Assembly: GCA_964529005.1 (NCBI GenBank)
Contig: CAZGUH010000007.1
Span: forward strand, 60,077-124,076
DNA from: CAZGUH01 sp964529005
GTDB taxonomy: Bacteria; Actinomycetota; Acidimicrobiia; Acidimicrobiales; Ilumatobacteraceae
Reading direction: 5' to 3'
DNA length: 64,000 nucleotides
The notes beneath the pieces are model-generated. The model saw only the letters and a program-made list of their open reading frames with translations, did no database searches and was not told where the DNA came from. A program made the position numbers and the translations under genes. Of this stretch, positions 45,292-54,566 are shown piece by piece. How positions within the stretch are numbered: the first letter of the stretch is position 1; each line of letters begins with the position of its first letter.

Positions 45292-45657
45292 ATGTCGAAC
45301 TTCCTGCGGGACTACCTCACCGTGGTCTGGTTCGGGGCCGTCGCACTGCTGCTGGCCGGGCTCTTGCTCGGCGTCGCCGCTGCCGTGCGCCCCAACCGTC
45401 CGACGGCACAGAAGGTTCTCCCCTACGAGAGCGGCGTGGACCCGGTGGGCATCGGCTGGTCGCAGAGCCAGGTGCGCTACTACGTGTTCGCCCTGCTCTT
45501 CGTGATCTTCGACGTGGAAGCCGTTTTCCTCTTCCCATGGGCCACCCGCCTCGAGCGCTATGCCGGCTTCGGCCTGGTGGAGATGGGTGTGTTCGTCGTC
45601 GTCCTGCTGCTCGGCCTGGTCTACGCCTGGCGCAAGGGCGTCCTGCGCTGGGTGTGA
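45292..45657 (+). CDS. nuoA: NADH-quinone oxidoreductase subunit A (second operon)
   Basis: 121-residue NuoA of normal length. KVLPYESGVDPVG has Ser in place of the Cys seen in copy 1 (YECG). FALLFVIFDVEAVFLFPWAT holds the conserved acidic residues. First gene of an 11-gene set, ABCDHIJKLMN. The sequence is clearly different from copy 1 (26501), so this is an old paralogue or a transfer, not a recent duplication. Confidence 0.93.
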   Translation: MSNFLRDYLTVVWFGAVALLLAGLLLGVAAAVRPNRPTAQKVLPYESGVDPVGIGWSQSQVRYYVFALLFVIFDVEAVFLFPWATRLERYAGFGLVEMGVFVVVLLLGLVYAWRKGVLRWV

Positions 45658-45664
45658 GGTACTG

Positions 45665-46234
45665 ATGGGTCTCGTCGATCGTGGGCGGCTGCCCAAGCCG
45701 CTCACGGCACTGTTCAACCTCGGGCGCTCGTACAGCCTCTGGGTGTACCAGTGGGGTCTCGCCTGCTGCGCCATCGAGATGGGCGCGGCGTTCGCCTCGC
45801 CCCGCTACGACGTCATGCGCCTCGGCGTCATCCCGCTGCCGGCAAGCCCCCGCCAGGCCGACTTCGTGGTCATCTCCGGAACCGTCACCGACAAGATGGC
45901 GCCGGCGATCAAGCGGCTCTACGAGCAGATGCCCGAGCCCAAGTACGTGATCTCGATGGGCAGCTGCGCCAACTGCGGCGGTCCGTACTGGGACAGCTAT
46001 TCGGTGACCAAGGGCGTCGACCAGATCATCCCGGTCGACGTCTACGTGCCGGGCTGCCCGCCGCGGCCCGAGGCGCTGCTCGAGGGCATCGTCTTGTTGC
46101 AGCAGCGCATCCGCAACGAAGACATGGCCGCCAAGTGGCGCGGCGAGGGGACGAAGCTGCTGGCCCGCGACGCCAAGCGCCCGGCTTCGTCGCGGGCCGA
46201 GAACGTGCCGCAACCTGCCGGGGCCCCAGAATGA
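45665..46234 (+). CDS. nuoB: NADH-quinone oxidoreductase subunit B (second operon)
   Basis: 189-residue NuoB with all N2 ligands: the Cys pair in GLACCAIEMG, one in SMGSCANCGG and one in YVPGCPPRPE. An extra Cys (ANC) is present beside the third ligand. The C-terminal tail from about 160 is variable. Its stop overlaps nuoC by ATGA. Confidence 0.95.
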   Translation: MGLVDRGRLPKPLTALFNLGRSYSLWVYQWGLACCAIEMGAAFASPRYDVMRLGVIPLPASPRQADFVVISGTVTDKMAPAIKRLYEQMPEPKYVISMGSCANCGGPYWDSYSVTKGVDQIIPVDVYVPGCPPRPEALLEGIVLLQQRIRNEDMAAKWRGEGTKLLARDAKRPASSRAENVPQPAGAPE

Positions 46235-46890
46235 CCGACACCGAGACCCCCGCCCTTCCCGGCGACGCGCTGCGTGAAGGCATCGTCGACGGGGTCCGCG
46301 CGGCCATCGGCGAGGGCCTCGTCGACAGCCTGCTGAAGCCGGGCGACGATCTCTGGCTGCGGGTTCGCCCCGACGTGTGGCGTTCCACCGGCCTGGCCCT
46401 GCGCGACCAGCTCGGCATGGACTACTTCTGCTACCTGTCCGGCATCGACTGGCTGCCGTCGCCGTTCGGGCGTGGGGAGGACGATCCGACGGAACCGCCG
46501 CCCGAGCGCTCGACCGAGATCAAGCAGGGCTACGCCGGAGGCGAGACCCGCTTCCAGGTGCTCGCCCGCGTCTACAACACCACGCGCAAGGTCGGCGTGA
46601 CGGTCAAGGTCGACGTGCCCGAGGACGCGATGGCGGTCGACACCTGGATCCCGGTGTACGCCGGCGCCAACTGGCACGAGCGTGAGATCCACGAGATGTT
46701 CGGCATCACCTTCGCCGGTCACCCCGACCTGCGGAACATGTACCTGCCGAGCGAGTTCGAGGGGTATCCCCTGCGCAAGGACTTCCCCCTGCTGGCGCGC
46801 ATCGTCAAGCCGTGGCCGGGCATCGTCGACGTCGAGCCGCTGCCCGGCGACGACGAGGCCGACGCCGCCGAGGGAGGTGACGGGTCATGA
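46231..46890 (+). CDS. nuoC: NADH-quinone oxidoreductase subunit C (second operon)
   Basis: 219-residue NuoC, longer than copy 1. Family signature: HEREIHEMFGITFAGHPDLR and YLPSEFEGYPLRKDFPLLAR. The Arg-Lys-Asp stretch that contacts NuoD is intact. Overlaps nuoB and nuoD by 4 nt each (ATGA). Confidence 0.94.
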   Translation: MTDTETPALPGDALREGIVDGVRAAIGEGLVDSLLKPGDDLWLRVRPDVWRSTGLALRDQLGMDYFCYLSGIDWLPSPFGRGEDDPTEPPPERSTEIKQGYAGGETRFQVLARVYNTTRKVGVTVKVDVPEDAMAVDTWIPVYAGANWHEREIHEMFGITFAGHPDLRNMYLPSEFEGYPLRKDFPLLARIVKPWPGIVDVEPLPGDDEADAAEGGDGS

Positions 46891-48059
46891 CCGATCTGGC
46901 CGATCGCGAGAAGCTCGCCTACATCGCCGCGCAGGCGGCCGACGCCCGCGTCAACGTCGAGCTCGAGACCGAGGGGATGACCCTCAACATCGGGCCGCAG
47001 CACCCCGCGACGCACGGCACCCTGCGCATCGTCGTGCGCCTCGACGGCGAGCAAGTGGTGTGGGCCGAGCCGACCGCGGGCTACATGCATCGCGGCTACG
47101 AGAAGCTCACCGAGGTCCGCACCTACCCGCAGGTGACGACGCTGGTCAACCGCATCGACTGGCTCGGCAGCTTCACCAACGAGGTGCCGTTCATCCTCGC
47201 GGCCGAGAAGCTGATGGAGATCGAGGCGCCGCCGCGCGCACAGTGGATCCGCACGATCCTGTTCGAGCTCGGGCGCATCGCCAACATCTCGCTGTTCCTC
47301 GGCGACCTCGGCGTGCAGCTCGGGGCCGTGACGCCGGCGTTCTACGCGTTCCGCGACCGCGAGTTCGTCCTCAACCTCATCGAGGGCGCGACGGGCGGGC
47401 GCTTCCACCCCAACTTCGACCGCATCGGCGGCTTGAAGGACGACCTCCCCGCCGGCTGGATCGCCGAGACCAAGAGCGTGATGAAGCGCCTTCGCGCCTA
47501 CTGCGACGAGATCGACGATCTCCTCTTCGGGAACGAGATCTTCCAAGCGCGCACCCGGGGCGTCGGCGTCATCCCGCGTGAGGTCGCGCTCCAGTACGGC
47601 CTGTCGGGAGCGAACCTGCGCGCCAGCGGCGTCGATTGGGACCTCCGCCGCGATCAGACGCTGCCGATGGCGTGGAACAAGGTCGACTGGAAGGTCTGGA
47701 CGCACGTCGACGGCGACAGCTTCGCCCGCTGCTGGGTGCGCCTCCAGGAGACCCGGGAAGCGACGCTGATCGTCGACCAGCTGCTCGACGGCCTGCCGAG
47801 CGGGCCGGTGATGGCCAAGGTGCCACGCATCATCAAGGTGCCCGAGGGCGAGGCCTGGGTCTCCACCGAGAACCCGCTCGGTGAGATGGGCTACTACGTC
47901 GTCAGCAAGGGAGACCTGGGGCCGTTCCGGGTGAAGATCCGCTCGGCGAGCTTCAACAACATCTCGGTCGTGCCCTGGGTGCTACGAGGCGTCTACGTCC
48001 CCGACATCATCACGATCCTGGCGTCGCTCTACTTCATCCTCGGAGACATCGACCGGTGA
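46887..48059 (+). CDS. nuoD: NADH-quinone oxidoreductase subunit D (second operon)
   Basis: 390-residue NuoD without the N-terminal extension of copy 1. NIGPQHPATHGTLRI opens the core. The loop AGYMHRGYEK keeps Arg69 next to cluster N2, while copy 1 has Thr there. This Arg aligns with the residue dimethylated by NDUFAF7 in mitochondria, and a NDUFAF7/MidA-type gene closes this operon. The chain ends with the usual ASLYFILGDIDR. Overlaps nuoH by 4 nt. Confidence 0.95.
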   Translation: MTDLADREKLAYIAAQAADARVNVELETEGMTLNIGPQHPATHGTLRIVVRLDGEQVVWAEPTAGYMHRGYEKLTEVRTYPQVTTLVNRIDWLGSFTNEVPFILAAEKLMEIEAPPRAQWIRTILFELGRIANISLFLGDLGVQLGAVTPAFYAFRDREFVLNLIEGATGGRFHPNFDRIGGLKDDLPAGWIAETKSVMKRLRAYCDEIDDLLFGNEIFQARTRGVGVIPREVALQYGLSGANLRASGVDWDLRRDQTLPMAWNKVDWKVWTHVDGDSFARCWVRLQETREATLIVDQLLDGLPSGPVMAKVPRIIKVPEGEAWVSTENPLGEMGYYVVSKGDLGPFRVKIRSASFNNISVVPWVLRGVYVPDIITILASLYFILGDIDR

Positions 48060-49108
48060 GCGTGTTGGCTGTCGAGATCCCGTACTGGGGGCAGTCGCTG
48101 CTGCGCGTCCTCGGCGGCGTGGTGGCGGTGCTGCTGCCCGCCGGCACGATCGTCTACGTCTTCCTGTTCAAGATGATGTCGTTCATGCAGAGCCGCCTCG
48201 GGCCGATGGAAGCCGGCCCGTACGGCTCGATGCAGCTGCTCGCCGAGGTCGGCAAGTGGCTCCAGAAGGAAGACCTGCATCCGGAAGGCGCCGACGTGCG
48301 CGTCTTCAAGATGGCGCCGCTGGTCGTCTTGGTCAGCACGTTCCTGCTCGTCGCGGTGGTGCCGTTCGGCCCCGATGCGTACTTCACCGACTTCGAAGCC
48401 GGCGTGTTCTACATGCTCGCGGTCAGCTCGGTGAGCACGCTCGGCATCCTCGTCGCCGGCTGGAGCAGCGCCAACAAGTACTCGCTGCTCGGTGGCTTGC
48501 GCGCCGCCGGCCAGCTGATCGCCTACGAGCTGCCGATGGTGCTCGCCGTGGTCGGCGTGGTCATCCAGGCCGGCACGATGAACCTCCAGGGGATCGTCCT
48601 CCAACAGAACGCGGGATCGATGTTCGGATGGGACGGCCTCGGCAATCCCTTCATCCTCACGCAGTTCATCGGCTTCCTGATCTTCATGGTCGCGGTGCAA
48701 GCGGAGCTCTCGCAGACGCCGTTCGACATGCCGATCGCCGAGAGCGAGCTCGTCAGCGGCTACATGACCGAGTACTCGGGCTTCCGCTTCCTGATCTTCT
48801 TCATCGCCGAGTTCGCCACCGCCGGCGTTTTCTCTTTGATCGCCTCGGTCTTGTTCCTCGGCGGCTGGGGTGTGCCGTTCGCCTGGTTCGACTGGAACAC
48901 GCTCGACGACGTCGACGACTGGATGAACGTCGCCGGGCCGCTGATCATGGTCGGGAAGATGATGCTGCTCTCGTTCATCATCATGTGGGCGCGCTTCAGC
49001 TACCCACGCTTCCGCGAGGACCAGCTCCAGCGTTTCGCCTGGAAGGTGCTCATCCCCCTCGCGCTGGTGAACATCATGGTCACCGCGATCTTGAAGGTGG
49101 CGGTCTGA
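48056..49108 (+). CDS. nuoH: NADH-quinone oxidoreductase subunit H (second operon)
   Basis: 350-residue quinone-tunnel subunit. SRLGPMEAGPYGSMQLLAEV and KWLQKEDLHP stand for the ERK...NRIGPN and FKED blocks of copy 1; the loop reads ELSQTPFDMPIAESELVSGY. The ERK motif of canonical NuoH is replaced near the start (FKMMSFMQSRLG). Start is GTG at 48056. It is closer to EFG-less complex I types than copy 1, judging by these changes. Confidence 0.93.
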   Translation: MSVLAVEIPYWGQSLLRVLGGVVAVLLPAGTIVYVFLFKMMSFMQSRLGPMEAGPYGSMQLLAEVGKWLQKEDLHPEGADVRVFKMAPLVVLVSTFLLVAVVPFGPDAYFTDFEAGVFYMLAVSSVSTLGILVAGWSSANKYSLLGGLRAAGQLIAYELPMVLAVVGVVIQAGTMNLQGIVLQQNAGSMFGWDGLGNPFILTQFIGFLIFMVAVQAELSQTPFDMPIAESELVSGYMTEYSGFRFLIFFIAEFATAGVFSLIASVLFLGGWGVPFAWFDWNTLDDVDDWMNVAGPLIMVGKMMLLSFIIMWARFSYPRFREDQLQRFAWKVLIPLALVNIMVTAILKVAV

Positions 49109-49608
49109 TGGCTCCGAAGGTTCCCGGCGCAGGCTTGCTCAAAGGCCTCGGCATCACGCTCGGCACGATGGGCCGCACCGTGAAGGACGGCGCCAACACG
49201 GTCCAGTACCCGCACGAGAAGGAAGCGCCGCCGCTGCGTGCGCGCGGCGTCATCGCGCTGCGCGAGGACAACTGCACGTCGTGCATGCTCTGCGCGCGCA
49301 GCTGCCCCGACTGGTGCATCTACATCGAAGCGCACAAGGAGCTCGCACCGCCGCGGCGAGCCGGCGGCAAGCCGCGGCAGGTCAACAAGCTCGATCGCTT
49401 CGACATCGACTACGCGCTGTGCATGTACTGCGGCATCTGCGTCGAGGTGTGCCCGTTCGACGCGCTGTTCTGGAGCCCCGAGTACGAGTACAGCGAGGTG
49501 CGCATCGCCGACTTGCTCCACGACAAGTCGAAGCTCACCGAGTGGATGGAGACCGTGCCCGAGTACCCCGACCTCGAGGCCGGGGCCGACAAGAAGGGCA
49601 AGAAGTAG
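49108..49608 (+). CDS. nuoI: NADH-quinone oxidoreductase subunit I (second operon)
   Basis: 166-residue subunit with both [4Fe-4S] motifs, CTSCMLCARSCPDWC (about 57) and CMYCGICVEVCPFDA (about 112). With no NuoEFG in this operon, NuoI would be the entry for electrons, either from a ferredoxin-like donor or from the EFG module of the other operon. Start ATG overlaps nuoH by 1 nt; stop TAG overlaps the nuoJ GTG by 1 nt. A Lys-rich end (ADKKGKK) is seen. Confidence 0.94.
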   Translation: MAPKVPGAGLLKGLGITLGTMGRTVKDGANTVQYPHEKEAPPLRARGVIALREDNCTSCMLCARSCPDWCIYIEAHKELAPPRRAGGKPRQVNKLDRFDIDYALCMYCGICVEVCPFDALFWSPEYEYSEVRIADLLHDKSKLTEWMETVPEYPDLEAGADKKGKK

Positions 49609-50129
49609 TGTTCGCCGCCGACGCGCTGGTCGCGCAGAACATCGGTTTCGGCATCATCGCCCTGATGATGATCGTGGCGGCGTTCCGCGTCGTCACCGTG
49701 AGCAACGTGGTCCACGCTGCGCTGTGGCTCGTCGTCGTCATGGGCGGCGCGGCCGCGCAGTATCTCCTGCTCTACGCAGAGTTCGTCGCCGTGACGCAGG
49801 TGCTGATCTACATCGGCGCGGTGATGGTCCTGTTCCTCTTCGGCGTGATGCTCACCCGGGCGAAGGTCGGCACGGAGACGGAGCTGAACAACAAGAGCTG
49901 GGGCGTCGGCATCCCCGTCGCGCTGCTGCTGCTCGCCACGATGGCGTACGCGCTGATCGACGGATTCGAGGACACCAAGGTCGTCGACGACCCCGACCAA
50001 GCGGTGCGCATCTCGACGCAGGCGGTCAGCGACGACATCTTCGGACCGTACCTGCTGCCGTTCTGGGCTCTCTCGTTCGTGCTGCTCGCCGCCGTCATCG
50101 GCGCCATCGTGCTCGCTCGGAAAGACTGA
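49608..50129 (+). CDS. nuoJ: NADH-quinone oxidoreductase subunit J (second operon)
   Basis: 173-residue five-helix subunit. NVVHAALWLVVVMGGAAAQY and VTQVLIYIGAVMVLFLFGVM are the family core. The start is GTG at 49608, sharing its first G with the nuoI TAG; no better start precedes the first helix. Confidence 0.92.
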   Translation: MFAADALVAQNIGFGIIALMMIVAAFRVVTVSNVVHAALWLVVVMGGAAAQYLLLYAEFVAVTQVLIYIGAVMVLFLFGVMLTRAKVGTETELNNKSWGVGIPVALLLLATMAYALIDGFEDTKVVDDPDQAVRISTQAVSDDIFGPYLLPFWALSFVLLAAVIGAIVLARKD

Positions 50130-50136
50130 CCCGCCC

Positions 50137-50436
50137 ATGCTGATCAACCAGTTCCTCCTCCTCGGCGCGGTCCTGTTCTGCATGGGTGTGTACGGCGTGA
50201 TCGCCCGCCGCAACGCCGTGCTGGTGCTGATGTCCGTCGAGCTGATCCTCAACTCGGTGAACATCAACCTGTTGGCGTTCGCGTTGAAGAACGGCACGCC
50301 CGACGGTCACACGTTCGCGCTGTACATCATCGCCGTCGCTGCCGCCGAGGTCGGCGTAGGCCTGGCGATGGTCATCCTCGTGTACCGCAACCGGCGGTCG
50401 ATCGCACTCGACGAGCTCTCCGAGATGAAGGGCTGA
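50137..50436 (+). CDS. nuoK: NADH-quinone oxidoreductase subunit K (second operon)
   Basis: 99-residue three-helix subunit. Conserved Glu in LMSVELILNSVNINLL and IIAVAAAEVGVGLAMV. Typical length. 3 nt before the nuoL start. Confidence 0.95.
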   Translation: MLINQFLLLGAVLFCMGVYGVIARRNAVLVLMSVELILNSVNINLLAFALKNGTPDGHTFALYIIAVAAAEVGVGLAMVILVYRNRRSIALDELSEMKG

Positions 50437-50439
50437 TCC

Positions 50440-52917
50440 GTGCTTGCTGCAGAGTCCGCCGGCTGGTTCCTCGAGAACGCCTGGTTGATCCCCGTCGTCC
50501 CCGCGGTGGCGTTCGCGCTGATCATCCTGATCGGCAAGCGCCTCCCGATGAAGGGCGCCGAACTCGGCGTCGCGTCGATGCTCGGCTCGCTCGTGCTCGC
50601 GGTCGGCATGACGTACCAGTGGATCCAGCGGGTCGACGACGCCCACGGGGCCGAGGGCGGCGGTGTCACGCACGCCCTCGCCGGCTTCGGGCGCTCGATC
50701 CGGGCCGCCGCGGCCTCGACCGGAGGCGAGCCGTTCGTGACGCCGGTCGAGCGGTCGTGGGTGTGGTGGTCCAGCGGCAACGTCGAGTTCGGGCTCGGCC
50801 AGCACATCGACGGGCTCGCCGTCATGCTGCTGCTCCTCGTCGCGTTCATCTCGACGCTGGTGCAGATCTACTCGCTCGAGTACGTGCGTGGTGACCGTCG
50901 CTTCACGCACTTCTTCGCAGCGCTCACGCTGTTCAGCGCCGGCATGCTGGGCATGGTCCTCGCCGAGAACATGGTGCAGCTGATCCTCGGCTGGGAGATC
51001 ATGGGCCTCTGCTCGTTCATGCTGATCGGGCACTGGTGGGAAGAGCGCGACAACAACGTCGCTGCGCTCAAGGCGTTCTGGACCGTGCGCGTGGGGGACG
51101 TCGGCCTGCTGGTGGGCACGGGCATCCTGTTCTTCAGCGCCAACGACTGGACGCAGGAGCACCTCGGCGTCAGCGGCTTCAACATCCGCGGCCTGATGGC
51201 CTGGGCGCTCAGCGGCGACGGCAGCCACGCCGCCCTGCTGTGGGGATCCGTGGCGTTGTTCATCGCCTGCATCGGCAAGAGCGGCCAGTTCCCGCTCCAC
51301 ACCTGGCTGCCCGACGCCATGGCCGGGCCCACGCCGGTCAGCTCGCTGTTGCACTCGTCGACGATGGTCGTCGCCGGCGTGTTCCTCGTCGCCCGCCTCT
51401 ACCCGGTGTTCTGGGAAGGTCTGGAGATCGCCAACAGCAACGTCAACCTGATCGCGGTCATCGGCGGCATCACGATCGTCATCGCCGCGCTGCTGGCGTT
51501 CGTGCAGAACGACATCAAGAAGGTGTTGGCGTACTCCACGGTCAGCCAGCTGGGCTACATGATGATGGGTCTCGGTGTCGGCGCATGGACGCCTGCCGTG
51601 TTCCACATCTTCACCCACGCCTTCTTCAAGTGCTGCCTCTTCCTCTGCGCAGGCAGCGTCAGCCACAGCGGCTCGCACCACAGCTTCGACATGAAGAAGG
51701 ACATGGGCGGGCTGGCCAAGAAGATGCCGTGGACCGCTGCCTGCTGGATCGTCAGCACCGCGGCCCTCGCCGGAGTGCCGTTCTTCTCGGGCTTCTTCTC
51801 CAAGGACGAGATCATCGACAACGCCGACCACAACGGTTACACGGTGTTCTTCGTCATCGGTCTGGTGGGCGCGTTCATGACCGCCGCGTACATGGCCCGA
51901 GCGACGTACCTCACGTTCTTCGGCGAGCCGCGCGGCGCTGCCGCCGGTGAGCACCACGGCGAGGATGCCCACGTCCTCGGCGACGTCGACGCGGCGCACG
52001 CCACGCATGGCGACGACCTCGTGCACGCGGGCGCCCACGCTCCGGCGGGCCACGACGCGGAGAGCCACGAAGCGCACGACGACCACCACGCCGCACCGCA
52101 CGAATCGCCGTGGCTCATCCGCGGCCCGATCGTCATCCTCGCCGGGCTGGCGATCGTCGCCGGGTATCTGAACGCCGCGCCGTTCAAGATCGAGAAGTTC
52201 ACCGAGTGGGTGCAGCCCCGCGCCGTCGAGGTGCAGGCGCTCGTCGCCGGCGACGTGGCCGGCGCGGGCACGGACGAGCATGCCGAAGAAGGCGCGGCCG
52301 CCGAGGAAGGCGCTGCGGCCGAGGAAGGCGCGCACGCCGAGGAGGACGGCGAGCACGCCGCCGGCGGCTGCGGGTACGACGTCCCCGCCGAGGGCGTGTG
52401 CTACTTCCCGAACGTCAGCCACGCGGAGTTCAAGTGGAGCAAGGCGATGCCGAGCATCCTGCTCGTGGCGCTCGGCATCGGCTCCAGCCTCTGGCTCAGC
52501 GCCGGGTTGTACGGCCGCCGCCGGCACCCGCTGAAGGGCATCACCGACCGGGTCGCGCCGGCGCGGTGGGGCTACCTGTTCCTGGCGAACAAGTACTACC
52601 TCGACGCGCTGTACGAGAAGGTCATCGTGCGCGGCGTGGCCTACCCGATCTCGCGAGTGGCGTACTGGATCAACCAGAACGTCCTCGACGGCATCGTCAA
52701 CGGCGCCGGCATCGGCGGCCGGCGCGTCGGCCAATGGGTCTACCGCAACATCGACCAGCGCGTCGTCGATGGGGCGGTCAACGGCAGTGGCGCAGCAGCC
52801 CGCGGTTCCGGCGGGGCGCTGCAGCCAGTGCAGTCCGGCAAGGTCAACCAGTACGGGGCGCTGTTGTTCGGCGCTGCGGCCATCGGCGCCCTCGTGCTCG
52901 TCATCATCAACACCTGA
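50440..52917 (+). CDS. nuoL: NADH-quinone oxidoreductase subunit L (second operon), with acidic/His insertions
   Basis: 825-residue NuoL, about 190 longer than copy 1. Core motifs are intact: WEIMGLCSFMLIGHWW, HTWLPDAMAGPTPVSSLLHS and KKVLAYSTVSQLGYMMMG. Two insertions are unusual: a His/Asp/Ala-rich stretch at about 502-557 (AGEHHGEDAHV..., AHDDHHAAPHE) and an Ala/Glu repeat at about 608-642 (EEGAAAEEGA), followed by a Cys pair (GGCGY, GVCYF). They fall in loops before and within the C-terminal lateral-helix region. Start is GTG at 50440. Metal binding by the insert is only a guess. Confidence 0.93.
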   Translation: MLAAESAGWFLENAWLIPVVPAVAFALIILIGKRLPMKGAELGVASMLGSLVLAVGMTYQWIQRVDDAHGAEGGGVTHALAGFGRSIRAAAASTGGEPFVTPVERSWVWWSSGNVEFGLGQHIDGLAVMLLLLVAFISTLVQIYSLEYVRGDRRFTHFFAALTLFSAGMLGMVLAENMVQLILGWEIMGLCSFMLIGHWWEERDNNVAALKAFWTVRVGDVGLLVGTGILFFSANDWTQEHLGVSGFNIRGLMAWALSGDGSHAALLWGSVALFIACIGKSGQFPLHTWLPDAMAGPTPVSSLLHSSTMVVAGVFLVARLYPVFWEGLEIANSNVNLIAVIGGITIVIAALLAFVQNDIKKVLAYSTVSQLGYMMMGLGVGAWTPAVFHIFTHAFFKCCLFLCAGSVSHSGSHHSFDMKKDMGGLAKKMPWTAACWIVSTAALAGVPFFSGFFSKDEIIDNADHNGYTVFFVIGLVGAFMTAAYMARATYLTFFGEPRGAAAGEHHGEDAHVLGDVDAAHATHGDDLVHAGAHAPAGHDAESHEAHDDHHAAPHESPWLIRGPIVILAGLAIVAGYLNAAPFKIEKFTEWVQPRAVEVQALVAGDVAGAGTDEHAEEGAAAEEGAAAEEGAHAEEDGEHAAGGCGYDVPAEGVCYFPNVSHAEFKWSKAMPSILLVALGIGSSLWLSAGLYGRRRHPLKGITDRVAPARWGYLFLANKYYLDALYEKVIVRGVAYPISRVAYWINQNVLDGIVNGAGIGGRRVGQWVYRNIDQRVVDGAVNGSGAAARGSGGALQPVQSGKVNQYGALLFGAAAIGALVLVIINT

Positions 52918-52931
52918 GGGAGTGAACCGGC

Positions 52932-54566
52932 ATGGATGTCCTCCGTGACCAGAACTGGGTGCTGACGCTCGGCACCTTCTTGCCGCTCGCCGGCGTGGTG
53001 GTGATGCTGTTCATCCCGCGTGCCGAGGAGGAGCTGCACAAGATCGTGGCGCTCGCCACGGCGCTCGCCACGCTGGCGCTCGGTGTCGTCGCGCTCGTGA
53101 ACTTCGACTACGACCAGGCGGACAAGCTCCAGTTCTTCGCCGATCACGAGTGGATCTCGGTCATCCACAGCAACTACACGATCGGGATCGACGGCATCAG
53201 CTTGCCGCTCTACGTCCTGTCGATGGTGATCACCGTCTTGGTGATGATCTATTCGTGGAACCACATCCCCGAGCCGGGGAACCCCAAGGCGTTCTTCATC
53301 CTGATGCTGGTGTTGCAGACCGGGATGGCTGGCACGTTCATGGCCCAGGATCTCGTCCTCTTCTTCGTGTTCTTCGAGGTCGTGCTCCTTCCGATGTACT
53401 TCATGATCGGGGTCTGGGGCGGTGAGCAGCGCCAGTACGCGTCGCTGAAGTTCTTCCTCTACACGATGTTCGGCTCGGCGCTGATGCTGGTCGCCTTCCT
53501 GGCGCTGTTCTTCAAGACCGGCGCCGAGAGCTTCTCGATCCCGTACCTCGTCGAGAACGGCGGCGCGATCGCGAAGAACACGCAGGTGTGGATCTTCGCC
53601 GGCATGTTCGTCGGGTTCGCCGTCAAGGTGCCGATGTTCCCGTTCCACACGTGGCTGCCCGACGCGCACACGCAAGCGCCGACGCAGGGCTCGGTCATCC
53701 TTGCCGCCATCCTGCTGAAGCTCGGCACGTACGGCTTCGTCCGCATCGCCATCCCGGTGCTGCCCGACGCAGCGATCGAATGGGCGCCGTGGATCGGCCT
53801 GCTGGCGGTCATCGGCATCATCTACGGAGCGCTCGGCTGCCTCGCCCAGACCGACATGAAGCGCCTCATCGCGTTTAGCTCCGTGGCCCACATGGGGTTC
53901 GTGATGCTCGGCATCAGCACGCTCACACCGATGGGCATCAACGCCGCGATGTTCGGCATGGTCGCCCACGGCCTCATCACCGGCATGCTCTTCTTCATCG
54001 CCGGCTCGGTGAAGGAGCGGTACCACACGCTCGAGATCGCACAGATGGGCGGGATGCTGCTGTCGATGCCGAAGCTTGGATGGATCCTCGGGTTCTGCGC
54101 GATGGCGAGCCTGGGTCTGCCCGGTTTGGCCGGCTTCTGGGGCGAGTTCCCTGCGATCCTGTCGGCGTACCAGCCGTTCGGCGGCAACGAGGCGTTGGGC
54201 CTGCCCGGGCTGCCGGTCGAGACGTTCCGCACGTTCATGGTCGTCGCCGCGATCGGCACCGTGTTCGCCGCGGCCTACCTGCTGTGGCTCTACCAGCGCG
54301 TGTCGTTCGGCCGGCCGAAGGGCGACGCGGCGCACGGGACACACGCCGGGCACGGAGCTCCCGCCGCCGCCCACAGCGTGGGCGCCGCGGTCAACCACGA
54401 GCACCATGGTGACGACGACCTGCACGACGTGTCGATCATCGAGTGGATCGCCTGGACGCCGCTGCTGCTGGCGATCGTGTTCTTCGGGGTCTACCCGCAG
54501 GCGATGTTCAAGGTCTTCGATCCGGCCGTCACCGAGACCCTCTCCAAGGTCGGTCTGCTGAAGTGA
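52932..54566 (+). CDS. nuoM: NADH-quinone oxidoreductase subunit M (second operon)
   Basis: 544-residue antiporter-like subunit. Core: FVFFEVVLLPMYFMIGVWG, FPFHTWLPDAHTQAPTQGSV and RLIAFSSVAHMGFVMLG. A His-rich loop near 464-495 (HGTHAGHGAPAAAHS, NHEHHGDDDLHD) precedes the last helix. GGGAG lies 9 nt before the ATG. The stop overlaps the nuoN start (GTGA). Confidence 0.94.
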   Translation: MDVLRDQNWVLTLGTFLPLAGVVVMLFIPRAEEELHKIVALATALATLALGVVALVNFDYDQADKLQFFADHEWISVIHSNYTIGIDGISLPLYVLSMVITVLVMIYSWNHIPEPGNPKAFFILMLVLQTGMAGTFMAQDLVLFFVFFEVVLLPMYFMIGVWGGEQRQYASLKFFLYTMFGSALMLVAFLALFFKTGAESFSIPYLVENGGAIAKNTQVWIFAGMFVGFAVKVPMFPFHTWLPDAHTQAPTQGSVILAAILLKLGTYGFVRIAIPVLPDAAIEWAPWIGLLAVIGIIYGALGCLAQTDMKRLIAFSSVAHMGFVMLGISTLTPMGINAAMFGMVAHGLITGMLFFIAGSVKERYHTLEIAQMGGMLLSMPKLGWILGFCAMASLGLPGLAGFWGEFPAILSAYQPFGGNEALGLPGLPVETFRTFMVVAAIGTVFAAAYLLWLYQRVSFGRPKGDAAHGTHAGHGAPAAAHSVGAAVNHEHHGDDDLHDVSIIEWIAWTPLLLAIVFFGVYPQAMFKVFDPAVTETLSKVGLLK

